From the NCBI RefSeq assembly GCF_036378875.1, contig NZ_DASUVO010000103.1, positions 44,957-108,956 of the forward strand: 64,000 nt of DNA, read 5' to 3'. Under the pieces are notes generated by a model. It was given only the letters and a program-made list of their open reading frames with translations. It was not told where the DNA came from and searched no databases. The DNA is from Actinophytocola sp036378875 (GTDB taxonomy: Bacteria > Actinomycetota > Actinomycetes > Mycobacteriales > Pseudonocardiaceae). Shown piece by piece: positions 50,919-59,136 of the stretch (the stretch's first letter is position 1; each line of letters begins with the position of its first letter). The position numbers and the translations under genes are program-made.

Positions 50919-52370
50919 TCAGTACGCGAAGGTCAACGTGTCGCCGGATTTCTCCTCCGGCTCGGCGGGTTCGAGCCCGGTGCGGACGTACCGGCGGATC
51001 AGCGCCACCTCCACCACCGCGAGCACGCCGTACACCAGCGTCAACGCGATCAGCGACGTCAGCACCTCCCCCACTGTCAGCCCGGACACCGCACGGGCGG
51101 TGAACATCCACACTCCGTCCACACCGGACGGGTTGGGCGCCACGACGAACGGCTGCCTGCCCATCTCGGTGAAGATCCAGCCGAAACTGTTGGCCAGGAA
51201 GGGAGTCGCGATGCTCGCCAGCGCCAAGCGGGGAAACCACCGGGACTTCGGCATCCGACCGCGACGGGTCAGCCACAACACGGCGACGCCGGCGGCGGTG
51301 GCGATCGCGCCGAGGCCGATCATCAGCCGGAAGCTCCAGTACGTCACCGGCAGGTTCGGCACGTAGTCGATCGGTTGGCCCGACAACTCGCCGAGCCGCG
51401 GGTCGACGGGGTAGTTCGTGCCGTAGCGCTCCCGGTACTGCTCGACGAGATCTGTCACGCCGCTGACCTCTGCGTTGAAATCTCCCTTGGCCAGGAAGGA
51501 AAGCAGCGCCGGCACGGTGATCGACTTGACGTTCTCGCAGTCCGGACTGGACACGTCCCCGAGCGCTAACACCGAGAAGCCGGCCGGCTGTTCGGTGTGG
51601 CACAACGCTTCCGCCGACGCCATCTTCATCGGCTGCTGGGAGAACATCAGCTTCGACTGCAGGTCCCCGCTGATCGCCAGCCCGGCGAACGCGACGACGC
51701 CGACCCAGGCACCGAGCCGCACCGACGACCGCCAGATCTGTTCGTCCTTGGCGCGCCACAACCGCCACGCCCCGATGCCGACCAGGAACGTCGCGGCCAC
51801 CGCGAACGCACCGAAGATCGCGTGCGGGAAGGCGGCCAGCACCGTCGAGTTCCCCAGTACCGCCCAGATCGACGTCAGCTGTGGCCGTCCGTCAACCAGC
51901 TCGACGCCGACCGGGTGCTGCATCCACGAGTTCGCGGCCAGGATGAAGTACGCGGACGCGACCGTGGCCAGCGAGAACGCCCACACGCAGGCGAGGTGCA
52001 CGCGCTTGGGGAGACGGTCCCAGCCGAACATCCACAACCCGAGGAAGGTCGACTCGACGAAGAACGCGACGAGGCCCTCCATGGCGAGCGGCGCGCCGAA
52101 CACGTCGCCGACGAAACGGGAGTACTCGCTCCACGCCATGCCGAACTGGAACTCCTGCACGATTCCCGTGACCACCCCCATCGCGAAGTTGATCATCAGG
52201 AGCTTGCCCCAGAACTTCGTCATCGCGAGGTAACGGGGGTTGCCGGTTCGCACCCACGCGGTCTGCATGCCGGCCACCAGCAACGAAAGGCCGATGGTTA
52301 GCGGCACCATGAGGAAGTGATAGACGGTCGTGATGCCGAACTGCCACCGGGCCAGATCGAGAACGTCCAC
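50919..52370 (-). CDS. cydA: Cytochrome bd oxidase subunit I
   Basis: A 483-residue subunit with about nine helices. ARWQFGITTVYHF at 7-19 places the haem-ligand His at 18 (E. coli His19). EFQFGMAWSEYSRFVGDVFGAPLAMEGL, the conserved FLSTxLGLW-like VESTFLGLWMFGW and the periplasmic quinol-binding Q-loop follow, the latter of the short type seen in Gram-positives. Start GTG 52370 gives the normal N-terminus; in-frame sequence further upstream is Arg-rich and unlikely. A Rex-like half palindrome overlaps the start. Confidence 0.95.
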   Translation of the reverse strand: MDVLDLARWQFGITTVYHFLMVPLTIGLSLLVAGMQTAWVRTGNPRYLAMTKFWGKLLMINFAMGVVTGIVQEFQFGMAWSEYSRFVGDVFGAPLAMEGLVAFFVESTFLGLWMFGWDRLPKRVHLACVWAFSLATVASAYFILAANSWMQHPVGVELVDGRPQLTSIWAVLGNSTVLAAFPHAIFGAFAVAATFLVGIGAWRLWRAKDEQIWRSSVRLGAWVGVVAFAGLAISGDLQSKLMFSQQPMKMASAEALCHTEQPAGFSVLALGDVSSPDCENVKSITVPALLSFLAKGDFNAEVSGVTDLVEQYRERYGTNYPVDPRLGELSGQPIDYVPNLPVTYWSFRLMIGLGAIATAAGVAVLWLTRRGRMPKSRWFPRLALASIATPFLANSFGWIFTEMGRQPFVVAPNPSGVDGVWMFTARAVSGLTVGEVLTSLIALTLVYGVLAVVEVALIRRYVRTGLEPAEPEEKSGDTLTFAY

Positions 52371-52379
52371 GCGTTCACG
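52364..52379. promoter_or_regulatory. Possible Rex (redox repressor) site at the cydA start
   Basis: On the minus strand CGTGAACGCGTGGACG matches the actinobacterial Rex operator TGTGAACGCGTTCACA at 11 of 16 positions, with a perfect GTGAACGCGT half. It overlaps the GTG start codon. cyd operons of actinomycetes are known Rex targets, so the idea is reasonable, but the right half is degenerate. Confidence 0.3.
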
Positions 52380-52463
52380 ATGCCTGCGACGACCCCTGCT
52401 CCGGCAGGTCCTCGGGTCCCGTTCCGGCAGGACCAAGGTCCCGTCACGTACACTGGCGACTGC

Positions 52464-52612
52464 CAGAGGGGAGTAGTTCCCGTGGTGAGCCTCGGCTCAC
52501 CCGGCGAGCGCATCGACATACTGACCCGTTTCGGGTCCGGTGCCTCACCCGCTTTCGAGTGGGCGAACGAGACCTCCGGCCGGGTTGCCGTATGCCCGGC
52601 CGGAGTCACAAT
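52464..52612 (+). promoter_or_regulatory. yybP-ykoY-type (manganese) riboswitch
   Basis: The leader of the UPF0016 gene carries the hallmarks of this class: a GGGGAGTAG loop region at 52469-52477, a GTGAGCCTCGGCTCAC stem (52485-52500), a middle helix GACCCG/CGGGTC, then CACCCGC-TTTCGA-GTGGGCG with CGAACGAGACCTCCGGCCG, and finally a strong CCGGCCGG/CCGGCCGG-type stem (52577-52604) that can act as an expression platform. The class senses Mn2+ and typically controls exactly this transporter family. Boundaries approximate. Confidence 0.8.
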
Positions 52613-52648
52613 GCCTCCGTCCGGGTTGGATGGAGAGGACGTTCGCAC

Positions 52649-53227
52649 GTGCTGGCCTTGTTGACCGCGTTCGGTCTGGTGTTTCTTGTCGAACTGCCCG
52701 ACAAGACGATGATCGCCACGCTCATTCTCACCACTCGTTACCGTGGGTTGCCGGTGTTCGTCGGGGTGGCGGCGGCGTTCGCGGTGCAGTGTGTGATCGC
52801 GGCCGCGTTCGGCGGGGTGCTCACGCTGTTGCCGGAGCGCGTGGTCGCCGGGATCGTGGCGGTGCTGTTCGGCCTGGGTGCGGTGTTGTTGCTGCGCGAG
52901 GGGTTCGGGCGGGAGGAGTCGACTGTGGATGCCGATTCCGGTCAGGTTCGGGTGTCCTTCGCGCGGGCCGCGGTGACATCGTTCGGGGTGTTGTTCGCCG
53001 CCGAGTGGGGTGACGCGTCCCAGTTCGCCACGGCCGCGTTGTCGGCGCGGTTCTCGGCACCTGTCCTGGTGGGGGTCGGCTCCTGGCTGGCGTTGTGTGC
53101 GGTCGCCGGGATCGCGGTGCTGCTCGGCGCGAAGATCCGGGATCGGATACGGCCGCGTCTCGTGCAGCGGGTCGCCGGGATGCTGTTCGCCGGGTTCGCG
53201 TTGTTCGCGGTCTGGCAGGCGATCTAG
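52649..53227 (+). CDS. UPF0016/TMEM165-family cation transporter
   Basis: A 192-residue protein with six transmembrane helices and the two inverted signature motifs of the family: VELPDKTMIATL near 14-25 (E-x-x-D-K-T) and AAEWGDASQFATAAL near 114-128 (E-x-G-D-x-S). Relatives (MneA, Mnx, GDT1, TMEM165) export Mn2+ or Ca2+. Starts GTG 52649, 10 bp after GGAGAGG. The upstream manganese riboswitch supports a Mn-export role. Confidence 0.88.
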   Translation: MLALLTAFGLVFLVELPDKTMIATLILTTRYRGLPVFVGVAAAFAVQCVIAAAFGGVLTLLPERVVAGIVAVLFGLGAVLLLREGFGREESTVDADSGQVRVSFARAAVTSFGVLFAAEWGDASQFATAALSARFSAPVLVGVGSWLALCAVAGIAVLLGAKIRDRIRPRLVQRVAGMLFAGFALFAVWQAI

Positions 53228-53279
53228 CGGAGGGACCTAGGATGGAGGGTGACAGCCTTCACCACGAGGAGGTGCGGTC

Positions 53280-54140
53280 ATGCGGCGGCCGTTCGAGCCG
53301 GACAGCCGGCTCTGGGACGAGACCGGGTTGATCACGTTCTCCCTCACCACCGGGTCCGCGTTCGCCTTGCAGGTCATGCATCCCGCGGTCGGCGCGGTGG
53401 TCGGTGAGCACTCGGTGTTCCGCACCGACGCGATCGGGCGGGCGCGGCGCTCCATCGCGTCGGTGATGACCTGGGTGTACGGCGGACCGGACGCACTGAC
53501 CGAAGGTGACCGGCTGCGGACGTTACACGCACCTTTGAAGTCCACTGTGGATGGGACCACCTACAACGCGTTGGCGTCTGGACCGTGGGCGTGGATCATC
53601 CTGACCGCACCCTACGCGTACACCGTTGGCGCGCGGTACTTCTCGCACCGGAAGCTGTCCCGTGTGGACGAGGAGGCGTTCTACGCGGAGATCGTGCAGC
53701 TGGCCCGCAACCTGCACGTGGCGGAGAAGGAGATCCCGCCGACCTACGACGCCTACCTGAAGTACTTCGCGGACATGCTCGACAACACGCTGGTGGCACA
53801 CCGGACCGCGTACGAGTTCCTGGACGGCACGCGTCGGATCCCGCCGCCACCAACGTTTCCGAAGGCGCTTCGTCCACTGTGGCGGATCGCGATGAACGTG
53901 CCGGGTCGGGTCCAGCACTTCGTCACCGTGGGCACGCTGCCGGCGAAGGCACGCGAGATCCTCGGTCTCAAGTGGACAGACACGGACGAGCGAAGGTTGC
54001 GGTTACTGGGATCCGTGGTCGGCCGGGTGGTGCCTCTGCTGCCGGAACGGGTGCGGTACTTCCCCATCGCGTACGAGGCACGGCGGGTCCAACGCGCCCA
54101 GCGGGCGCTGCGCAGAGCGTTAGCTCGACGCCCCCTGTGA
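53280..54140 (+). CDS. MpaB-type oxygenase (DUF2236)
   Basis: A 286-residue protein of the MpaB/latex-clearing-protein family: GSAFALQVMHPAVGAVVGEHS near 25-45 with the conserved haem-proximal histidine region, RARRSIASVMTWVYGG near 56-71, VAEKEIPPTYDAYLKYFADML near 142-162. These are haem b oxygenases that cleave polyisoprenoids or act in meroterpenoid synthesis; most are uncharacterised. GAGGAGG ribosome site about 7 bp before ATG 53280. Overlaps the convergent AraC gene by 21 bp. Confidence 0.8.
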   Translation: MRRPFEPDSRLWDETGLITFSLTTGSAFALQVMHPAVGAVVGEHSVFRTDAIGRARRSIASVMTWVYGGPDALTEGDRLRTLHAPLKSTVDGTTYNALASGPWAWIILTAPYAYTVGARYFSHRKLSRVDEEAFYAEIVQLARNLHVAEKEIPPTYDAYLKYFADMLDNTLVAHRTAYEFLDGTRRIPPPPTFPKALRPLWRIAMNVPGRVQHFVTVGTLPAKAREILGLKWTDTDERRLRLLGSVVGRVVPLLPERVRYFPIAYEARRVQRAQRALRRALARRPL

Positions 54141-55031
54141 ACGGTACTGGCCCGGCGCAACCTCGTACGCGCGCTTGAACGCCTTGCCGAACGCGTACTC
54201 CGAGGCGTAGCCGCAGCGAGCGGCGACCGAGCGCAGTGGTGCGTCGGACTCGCGGAGCAGCCGCGCCGCCGTGGTCATGCGCCACCAGGTCAGGTACGCG
54301 AGTGGCGGCTGGCCGATGATCGTGGTGAAGCGCTTCGCGAACGCGGCGCGGGACAGACCGGCGACCGCGGCCAGGTCGACGACCGTCCACGGCTTCTCCG
54401 GGTGCTGGTGTATCTCCCGCAGCACGGCGCTGATGGCCGGGTCACGCAGTGCCGTGGCCCAGCCGCCGAGGTGGTTCGGCTGCTCGTCAAGCCAAGCCCG
54501 CAGGACGTAGAGAAGCAGCATGTCGATCAGGGCGGGCAGCGCGGCCTCGGTGCCGGCACGAGGGTCACGCAGCTCACTGCCGAGCAGGTCGACCGCGGCA
54601 CGCAGCGACGGGTGCTGGCCGACGCGGGCCGGGACGTGGATGAACCCGGGGAGGTCGGCGAGCAGCGGGTGCGGGCGGGCCGGGTCGAACAGGTAGGACG
54701 CGCACAGCAGCTCGGTCACCGCGCCGGTTCCGTCGATGTGCATCTCGTCCAGCGGCGCGGCGGGCTCCGGCTCGAAGTCCACGACCGGGCTGTCCGGTTG
54801 GTCGACGAGTGCGTAGCCGTCGCCGTGCGGGGTGAACAGGACGTCGCCGACGTTCAGCGGCACGGGGTCGTCGTGCCCGGACAGGAACCAGCAGCTGCCG
54901 GTGAGGACCACGTGGCAGCCGGCCGCCTTGCCACGGTGGAAACGGACACCCCACGGCGCGTGGCTGGACGTGCGTGCCCCCGAGGGTCGTCCGGTTCGCA
55001 TGGCCACCAGCACGTCGCTCAGCACGTCCAT
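54120..55031 (-). CDS. AraC-family regulator with cupin domain
   Basis: A 303-residue regulator. An N-terminal cupin_6-type ligand domain (about 20-190) shows WGVRFHRGKAAGCHVVLTG and GDVLFTPHGDGYALVD. The AraC HTH pair lies at about 205-300: WTVVDLAAVAGLSRAAFAKR (first helix-turn-helix) and PLRSVAARCGYASEYAFGKA (second). ATG 55031. It diverges from the epimerase at 55107, its likely target in this common arrangement of AraC regulator next to a small oxidoreductase-type gene. Confidence 0.87.
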   Translation of the reverse strand: MDVLSDVLVAMRTGRPSGARTSSHAPWGVRFHRGKAAGCHVVLTGSCWFLSGHDDPVPLNVGDVLFTPHGDGYALVDQPDSPVVDFEPEPAAPLDEMHIDGTGAVTELLCASYLFDPARPHPLLADLPGFIHVPARVGQHPSLRAAVDLLGSELRDPRAGTEAALPALIDMLLLYVLRAWLDEQPNHLGGWATALRDPAISAVLREIHQHPEKPWTVVDLAAVAGLSRAAFAKRFTTIIGQPPLAYLTWWRMTTAARLLRESDAPLRSVAARCGYASEYAFGKAFKRAYEVAPGQYRSQGASS

Positions 55032-55106
55032 GCCGAAGACTCTAGGACATCTTTTCGAGCTTCTGGGCCATCGATGGTCCACGCGACGCTGAATAGCGTC
55101 GGAGAC

Positions 55107-56012
55107 ATGACATTCCACGTTGTGGTCGGCGCCGGGCCGACCGGAACCGCGACCGCACTCCAACTCGCCGAACTGGGCGACGACGTCCGAGTGATCACGA
55201 GACGTGGCACCGGACCAACGCACCCTCGGATCGAACTGGTCGCCGCCGATGCGACCACGGGGCTCACCTCGCTCGCCTCCGGCGCCGCGACGATCATCAA
55301 CTGCGCGATGCCGGCGTACGACCGGTGGCCGGAGGAGACGCCGGCGTTGTCGGCCGCGCTGCTGGCGGCCGCCGAGAAGACCGGGGCGGCCTACCTCAAC
55401 CTCTCGAACGCCTACAGCTACGGCCCCGTCGACGGCCCACTGACCGACGACCTGCCCATCCGGCCGACCACGATCAAGGGCCGCGTCCGGGCGTCGATGT
55501 ACCTCGACGGGCTCGCGGCCCATGAGGTCGGACGGCTGCGGTTCGCGGAGGTGCGGCCCGGCGACTACCTGGGCGTCGACGCGCTGTGCTTGTTCAACCT
55601 GGCGATCGGGCCGAAGGTGCTGGCCGGCGAGGAGGTCGTCTTTCCCGCCGACCTGGACGTGGCGCACAGCTGGACATACACCGGCGATGTTGCGAAGACG
55701 CTCGTCGCCGTGGCGCGGTCGGAGGAGTCGTGGGGCCGGGCGTGGCACACGCCGCAGACCTCGGACATCTCGGTGCGGGAGTTGGTCGAGCGGTTCGCGG
55801 CCGTGGCTGGGGTGCCGGTGCCGCCGGTTCGGGAGATGACGCCAGTGGAGCTGCACGCGGCGATGAAGGCAGATCCGATCATGGCCGAAAGCGTGGAGAT
55901 GCAATACCTGTACCTGCGCCCATCGGTCCTGGACTGGTCCCGAACAGCGGCGACCTTCGACCTCAAACCGACCCCGCTGGACGACGTACTGGCAGAGCTG
56001 GCAACACGCTGA
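55107..56012 (+). CDS. NAD-dependent epimerase/dehydratase family protein
   Basis: A 301-residue SDR-type (extended/atypical) Rossmann protein: VVVGAGPTGTATALQLAELGDDVRVITR at 5-32 holds the nucleotide-binding glycines GxGxxG, and TIINCAMPAYDRW lies near 61-73. The catalytic YxxxK is not obvious: NAYSYGPVDGP is present without the canonical lysine. It may bind nucleotide or reduce an unknown substrate. Start ATG 55107 after GGAG. Divergent from the AraC regulator with a 75-bp gap. Confidence 0.8.
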   Translation: MTFHVVVGAGPTGTATALQLAELGDDVRVITRRGTGPTHPRIELVAADATTGLTSLASGAATIINCAMPAYDRWPEETPALSAALLAAAEKTGAAYLNLSNAYSYGPVDGPLTDDLPIRPTTIKGRVRASMYLDGLAAHEVGRLRFAEVRPGDYLGVDALCLFNLAIGPKVLAGEEVVFPADLDVAHSWTYTGDVAKTLVAVARSEESWGRAWHTPQTSDISVRELVERFAAVAGVPVPPVREMTPVELHAAMKADPIMAESVEMQYLYLRPSVLDWSRTAATFDLKPTPLDDVLAELATR

Positions 56013-56030
56013 CCTGCGAAAACACTCGCC

Positions 56031-56230
56031 CTACAGTGTAAAACGGCTGCCCCCACCCGATCCCGGGGGGCGTCCCTGGGCCAGTCTATCGGCAGGGGGT
56101 GACAGTGGTGGAGATGATGATCTTGTCTGTGGATGACTCCTGCGGCTGTGGACAACTGGTTCGGATTGCGCGAAACCGCAGCTCGCGGGCAGAGCCTTGG
56201 GGGCGTTGGCCCATTGCTGCGGCGGCCTGA
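56031..56230. repeat. Dispersed intergenic repeat, copy B
   Basis: The 315-bp gap 56013-56327 holds no gene. It contains CCCCCACCCGATCCCGGGGG (56049-56068 area) and, about 105 bp on, CTGTGGACAACTGGTTCGG (56154-56172), the same ordered pair found at 28703-28807. Between them is a less conserved stretch with TGTGGATGACT. The purine-rich and G-run arms could fold. Lies between convergent genes, like copy A beside a terminator. Confidence 0.45.
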
Positions 56231-56327
56231 TGTCTCGAACACAGCAGGCACTCGGAAGAGGCCCCAAAAACGAAACTCGCAGGGGCCGAACGCGCGACTC
56301 GCGAGTCGGGTGCGTACACGCGGGGGT

Positions 56328-57008
56328 TCAGCGCAGAGCTTCCGCCACTGATGCTGCTGCCGTCAGTACCCGCGGGCCCACTACCTCGCCGTCCAGGGAC
56401 TGGAAGCTGATGACGCCGACGCTGGCTCGCAGGCCGGGGACGCCGCGGACCGGGGCCGCGATGCCTGAGGCGCCGGACTGCAACTCGCCGGTGGTGGCCA
56501 GCCAGCCCGGGTCCTCCTCGCGCAGGCCGATTGCCTTGCCCGCGGCTCCTCTGGCGAGCGGGTGGCGGGTGCCCACGCGGTACGCCACGTGGTAGGTGGT
56601 CCACGACGGTTCGATCACCGCGATGGCCTGGGCCTCTTCGCCGTCTGCCACGGTCAGGTGGGCCGTGGCGCCTACCGCCTCCGCCAGCTCGCGCAGCGCC
56701 GGTAGCGCGGCCAGGCGCAGCTGCGGGGTCACTCGGGTCGCCAGGCGGAGTAGGCCCAGGCCCAAGCGCACCTTCGAGCCGTCCCGGCGGACCAGGCCAC
56801 GGTCCTGCAGCGGCACGAGAAGCCGGTACACGGCTGCTCGGGAGGCGCCGATCGTCGTGGCCAGGTCGCTGATCGTGGGGGCCTCCGACTCCGAGTCCGC
56901 CACCGCCTGGAGGAGGGCCAGGCCGCGTTCCAGGGTCAGCGAGCTTTCCTTGCCGGGCGCCACCGGAGGGCGGGGCGCCGGCTGGATCGGGCGGATCGGG
57001 CGGGCCAT
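56328..57008 (-). CDS. IclR-family regulator of the homogentisate locus (HmgR-like)
   Basis: A 226-residue IclR regulator: HTH about 24-75 (SLTLERGLALLQAVADSE, ISDLATTIGASRAAVYRLL, LVRRDGSKVRLGLGLLRL), then the effector-binding domain with VGTRHPLARGAAGKAIG near 144-160 and the end of the domain trimmed shorter than the usual 250 residues. Separated by one base from fahA and thus last in the operon with 58194 and fahA. In Pseudomonas putida an IclR protein, HmgR, represses the same pathway through a 17-bp palindrome; a perfect 17-bp palindrome is present here at 59109. Confidence 0.85.
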   Translation of the reverse strand: MARPIRPIQPAPRPPVAPGKESSLTLERGLALLQAVADSESEAPTISDLATTIGASRAAVYRLLVPLQDRGLVRRDGSKVRLGLGLLRLATRVTPQLRLAALPALRELAEAVGATAHLTVADGEEAQAIAVIEPSWTTYHVAYRVGTRHPLARGAAGKAIGLREEDPGWLATTGELQSGASGIAAPVRGVPGLRASVGVISFQSLDGEVVGPRVLTAAASVAEALR

Positions 57009-57009
57009 G

Positions 57010-58197
57010 TCAGAGGTCCACTGCCGGGAGGATCGTGCCCTCGACAGGCGAGATGCCGACCACGGAGCCGTCCTCGCCAGGGGCCGTTGCCGTGATCACC
57101 ACCGTGTCGCCGTCCTCCAGGAACGTTCGTTCGGTGTCGCCCACCGTGATGGGTTCGCGGCCGCCCCATGACAGTTCCAGGAAGCAGCCGCGCTGTTCCT
57201 TCGACGGGCCCGACACCGTGCCGGACGCGAACAGGTCGCCAGGGCGGACCGTGGCGCCGTTCACGGTCATGTGGGCCAACTGCTGCGCGCACGAGTAGGA
57301 CATGTCCGCGAACATCGGCCTGGACACCACCGAGCCGTTCCACTCGATCGCGAGCCGCAGGTCCAGGCCCCACGGCGAGTCCTCCACCAGGTACGGCAGC
57401 CGGGGGTGGCCGATGTCGGGCACCTTCACCCGCGCCATCGCCAGCGCGTCGAGGGGGGTCACCCACGCCGAGATCGACGTCGCGAACGACTTGCCAAGGA
57501 ACGGACCCAGTGGCTGGTACTCCCAGCCCTGGATGTCCCGCGCCGACCAGTCGTTCACCAGCACCACGCCGAAGATGTGCTCGGCCGCCTGGCCGGTCGG
57601 CACGCGCCGAGAAACCGGGCCACCGCACACGAACCCGACCTCGGCCTCCACGTCCAGGCGACCGGTCGGGCCGAACTCCGGACCCCGTCGCTGGCCGTGT
57701 GGGCGTTCCACCGGCGTGCCCGACACCACGACCGTGCCGGAGCGGCCGTGGTAGCCCACCGGCAGGTGGGTCCAGTTCGGCAGCAACGGCTCGGTGTCCG
57801 GCCGCATGATCCGGCCGACGTTCTCCGCGTGGTAGCGCGAGCAGTAGAAGTCCACGTAGTCGCCGACCGTGAACGGCAACACCGCCCGCACGTCGGACAG
57901 CGGCAGCAGTTCGGCACCGGACGGCGTGGACGACTCGGTCACCAGCGACACGAGCCGGGCCCGCAGCGCGCTCCACTCGACCCTCGTCGCCGCCAGCAGC
58001 GGGTCGAGCGACGAGCCCGACACCAGGTCCGCCAAGTCACCGAGGTCGTGGGCAATCGATCGGAGCGGCAGGGCGTGGTCGCCCAGCCGGACCGCCACGC
58101 GTGGCCCGTCCCCCGCGTCGACCACGCCGTAGGGCAACGTCTGCGGCCCGAACGGCTGGTCCCGGGCGAAGGCCGGGTCACGCACCCACGAGGTCAC
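57010..58197 (-). CDS. fahA: Fumarylacetoacetase
   Basis: A 395-residue enzyme that cleaves fumarylacetoacetate to fumarate and acetoacetate, the last step of tyrosine/phenylalanine breakdown. FAH N-terminal SH3-like domain to about 115 (PYGVVDAG), then the catalytic domain with DFYCSRYHAENVGRIMRP near 117-134 (catalytic His near 125), VEAEVGFVCG with metal-binding Glu near 187, VLVNDWSARDIQGWEYQPLG near 213-232 and LFASGTVSGPSKEQRGCFLEL near 327-347. GTG start overlaps the upstream gene's stop as GTGA. Confidence 0.93.
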   Translation of the reverse strand: MTSWVRDPAFARDQPFGPQTLPYGVVDAGDGPRVAVRLGDHALPLRSIAHDLGDLADLVSGSSLDPLLAATRVEWSALRARLVSLVTESSTPSGAELLPLSDVRAVLPFTVGDYVDFYCSRYHAENVGRIMRPDTEPLLPNWTHLPVGYHGRSGTVVVSGTPVERPHGQRRGPEFGPTGRLDVEAEVGFVCGGPVSRRVPTGQAAEHIFGVVLVNDWSARDIQGWEYQPLGPFLGKSFATSISAWVTPLDALAMARVKVPDIGHPRLPYLVEDSPWGLDLRLAIEWNGSVVSRPMFADMSYSCAQQLAHMTVNGATVRPGDLFASGTVSGPSKEQRGCFLELSWGGREPITVGDTERTFLEDGDTVVITATAPGEDGSVVGISPVEGTILPAVDL

Positions 58198-59078
58198 AGC
58201 AACCCCAGTTCCTCGAGGTCCTTGACGGGGTCGGTCAGCGAGCACGAACCGTACGAGGCGAACACCCCTCGCACGGACAGCGCCTCGTGCTCGGTCAGGT
58301 CGCGTGCCTCGTCCGCGAGCGCGGTGCCGTCGGTCGAGGAGATCGCCTCCTGCACGACGGAGGAGTCCGCGCCGGCCAGCAGACGGGACGTGGCCAGCAG
58401 CAGGTTCAGGAACCCGTGGTGGGTGATGCCGGTCTCCGCGTCCGTGTGCCGGACCGCGTTGTGCAGGCCGGCGGTCGCCTTGAACGACGCTCCCCCGTCG
58501 TTGATCACCGCGAGGAAGTCGGCCACCTCCGCCACGCTCGGGAAGTTCTCCCCGGACGGCCCGCCGCAGCGAATCTTGGGCCAGCTGCCGTGCTCGATCA
58601 CGCGCTGGATGCCGTCGAGCCAGCCGACGGCGGCGCGCCGCGGCTCTATGACACGGATCACGTCCTCCGGCACGAACTCGGACACCCGTTCCAGCCACAC
58701 CTCGTCGACGTCCGTCGGCGCCGGCATCTCCACCATGCGCAACGCGAGCAGTTCCGCGCGGGACTCGACGATCGACAGCGCCTTCGGTACACCTCCCAGG
58801 CCGGTGTCGATCACGAGCGACAGCTCCACCGGCTTGGCCGGCTTCACCTTGATCAACTCGGTGATCAACTCGGGTAGTCGGGAGGCCGGACAGAGGAATA
58901 GTCCCAGCACATCGGCGTAGTCGCTTGATCGACCCGCGAGGTGCAACTTGACCGCGTCTGGCACGGTCGCGTTGCACGGCGGGAACAACGCGGCGTCGTC
59001 GACGAGACGGGCGAGCAGGGACGGGACATCCCGCTGATCGGACGCGGACTGTGGTGCGGCGCTTGACACGGCTGACAC
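58194..59078 (-). CDS. Unknown protein between hmgA and fahA in the homogentisate locus
   Basis: About 294 residues from GTG 59078 (TACGCT 6 bp upstream suggests a leaderless start; an ATG at 59138 would cross the operator). Visible features: LLARLVDDAALFPPCNATVP near the start, VLGLFLCPASRLPEL, a run of alternating strand-helix segments (VELSLVIDTGL, LLALRMVEMP, VIRVIEP, WPKIRCGGP, FLAVINDGGASFKATAGLHNA) that resembles a TIM barrel with a Lys in ASFKATAGLH near the C-terminal end of a strand. I recall similar hypothetical proteins in actinobacteria but no assigned reaction. It is coupled to fahA by a 4-bp overlap. The pathway's isomerase gene (maleylacetoacetate isomerase) is absent from the cluster. 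Confidence 0.75.
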   Translation of the reverse strand: MSAVSSAAPQSASDQRDVPSLLARLVDDAALFPPCNATVPDAVKLHLAGRSSDYADVLGLFLCPASRLPELITELIKVKPAKPVELSLVIDTGLGGVPKALSIVESRAELLALRMVEMPAPTDVDEVWLERVSEFVPEDVIRVIEPRRAAVGWLDGIQRVIEHGSWPKIRCGGPSGENFPSVAEVADFLAVINDGGASFKATAGLHNAVRHTDAETGITHHGFLNLLLATSRLLAGADSSVVQEAISSTDGTALADEARDLTEHEALSVRGVFASYGSCSLTDPVKDLEELGLL

Positions 59079-59108
59079 GCTAGTAGCGTATCGGCAACTG
59101 AACAAAGA

Positions 59109-59125
59109 TGTCCGACTATCGGACA
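59109..59125. promoter_or_regulatory. Perfect 17-bp palindrome between hmgA and the fahA operon
   Basis: TGTCCGA-CTA-TCGGACA has two perfect 7-bp arms. It lies 12 bp before the hmgA ATG and 31-47 bp before the leftward start, so one protein bound here could repress both directions. Most likely the operator of the IclR regulator at 56328. Confidence 0.7.
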
Positions 59126-59136
59126 CTGGAGAGGCC

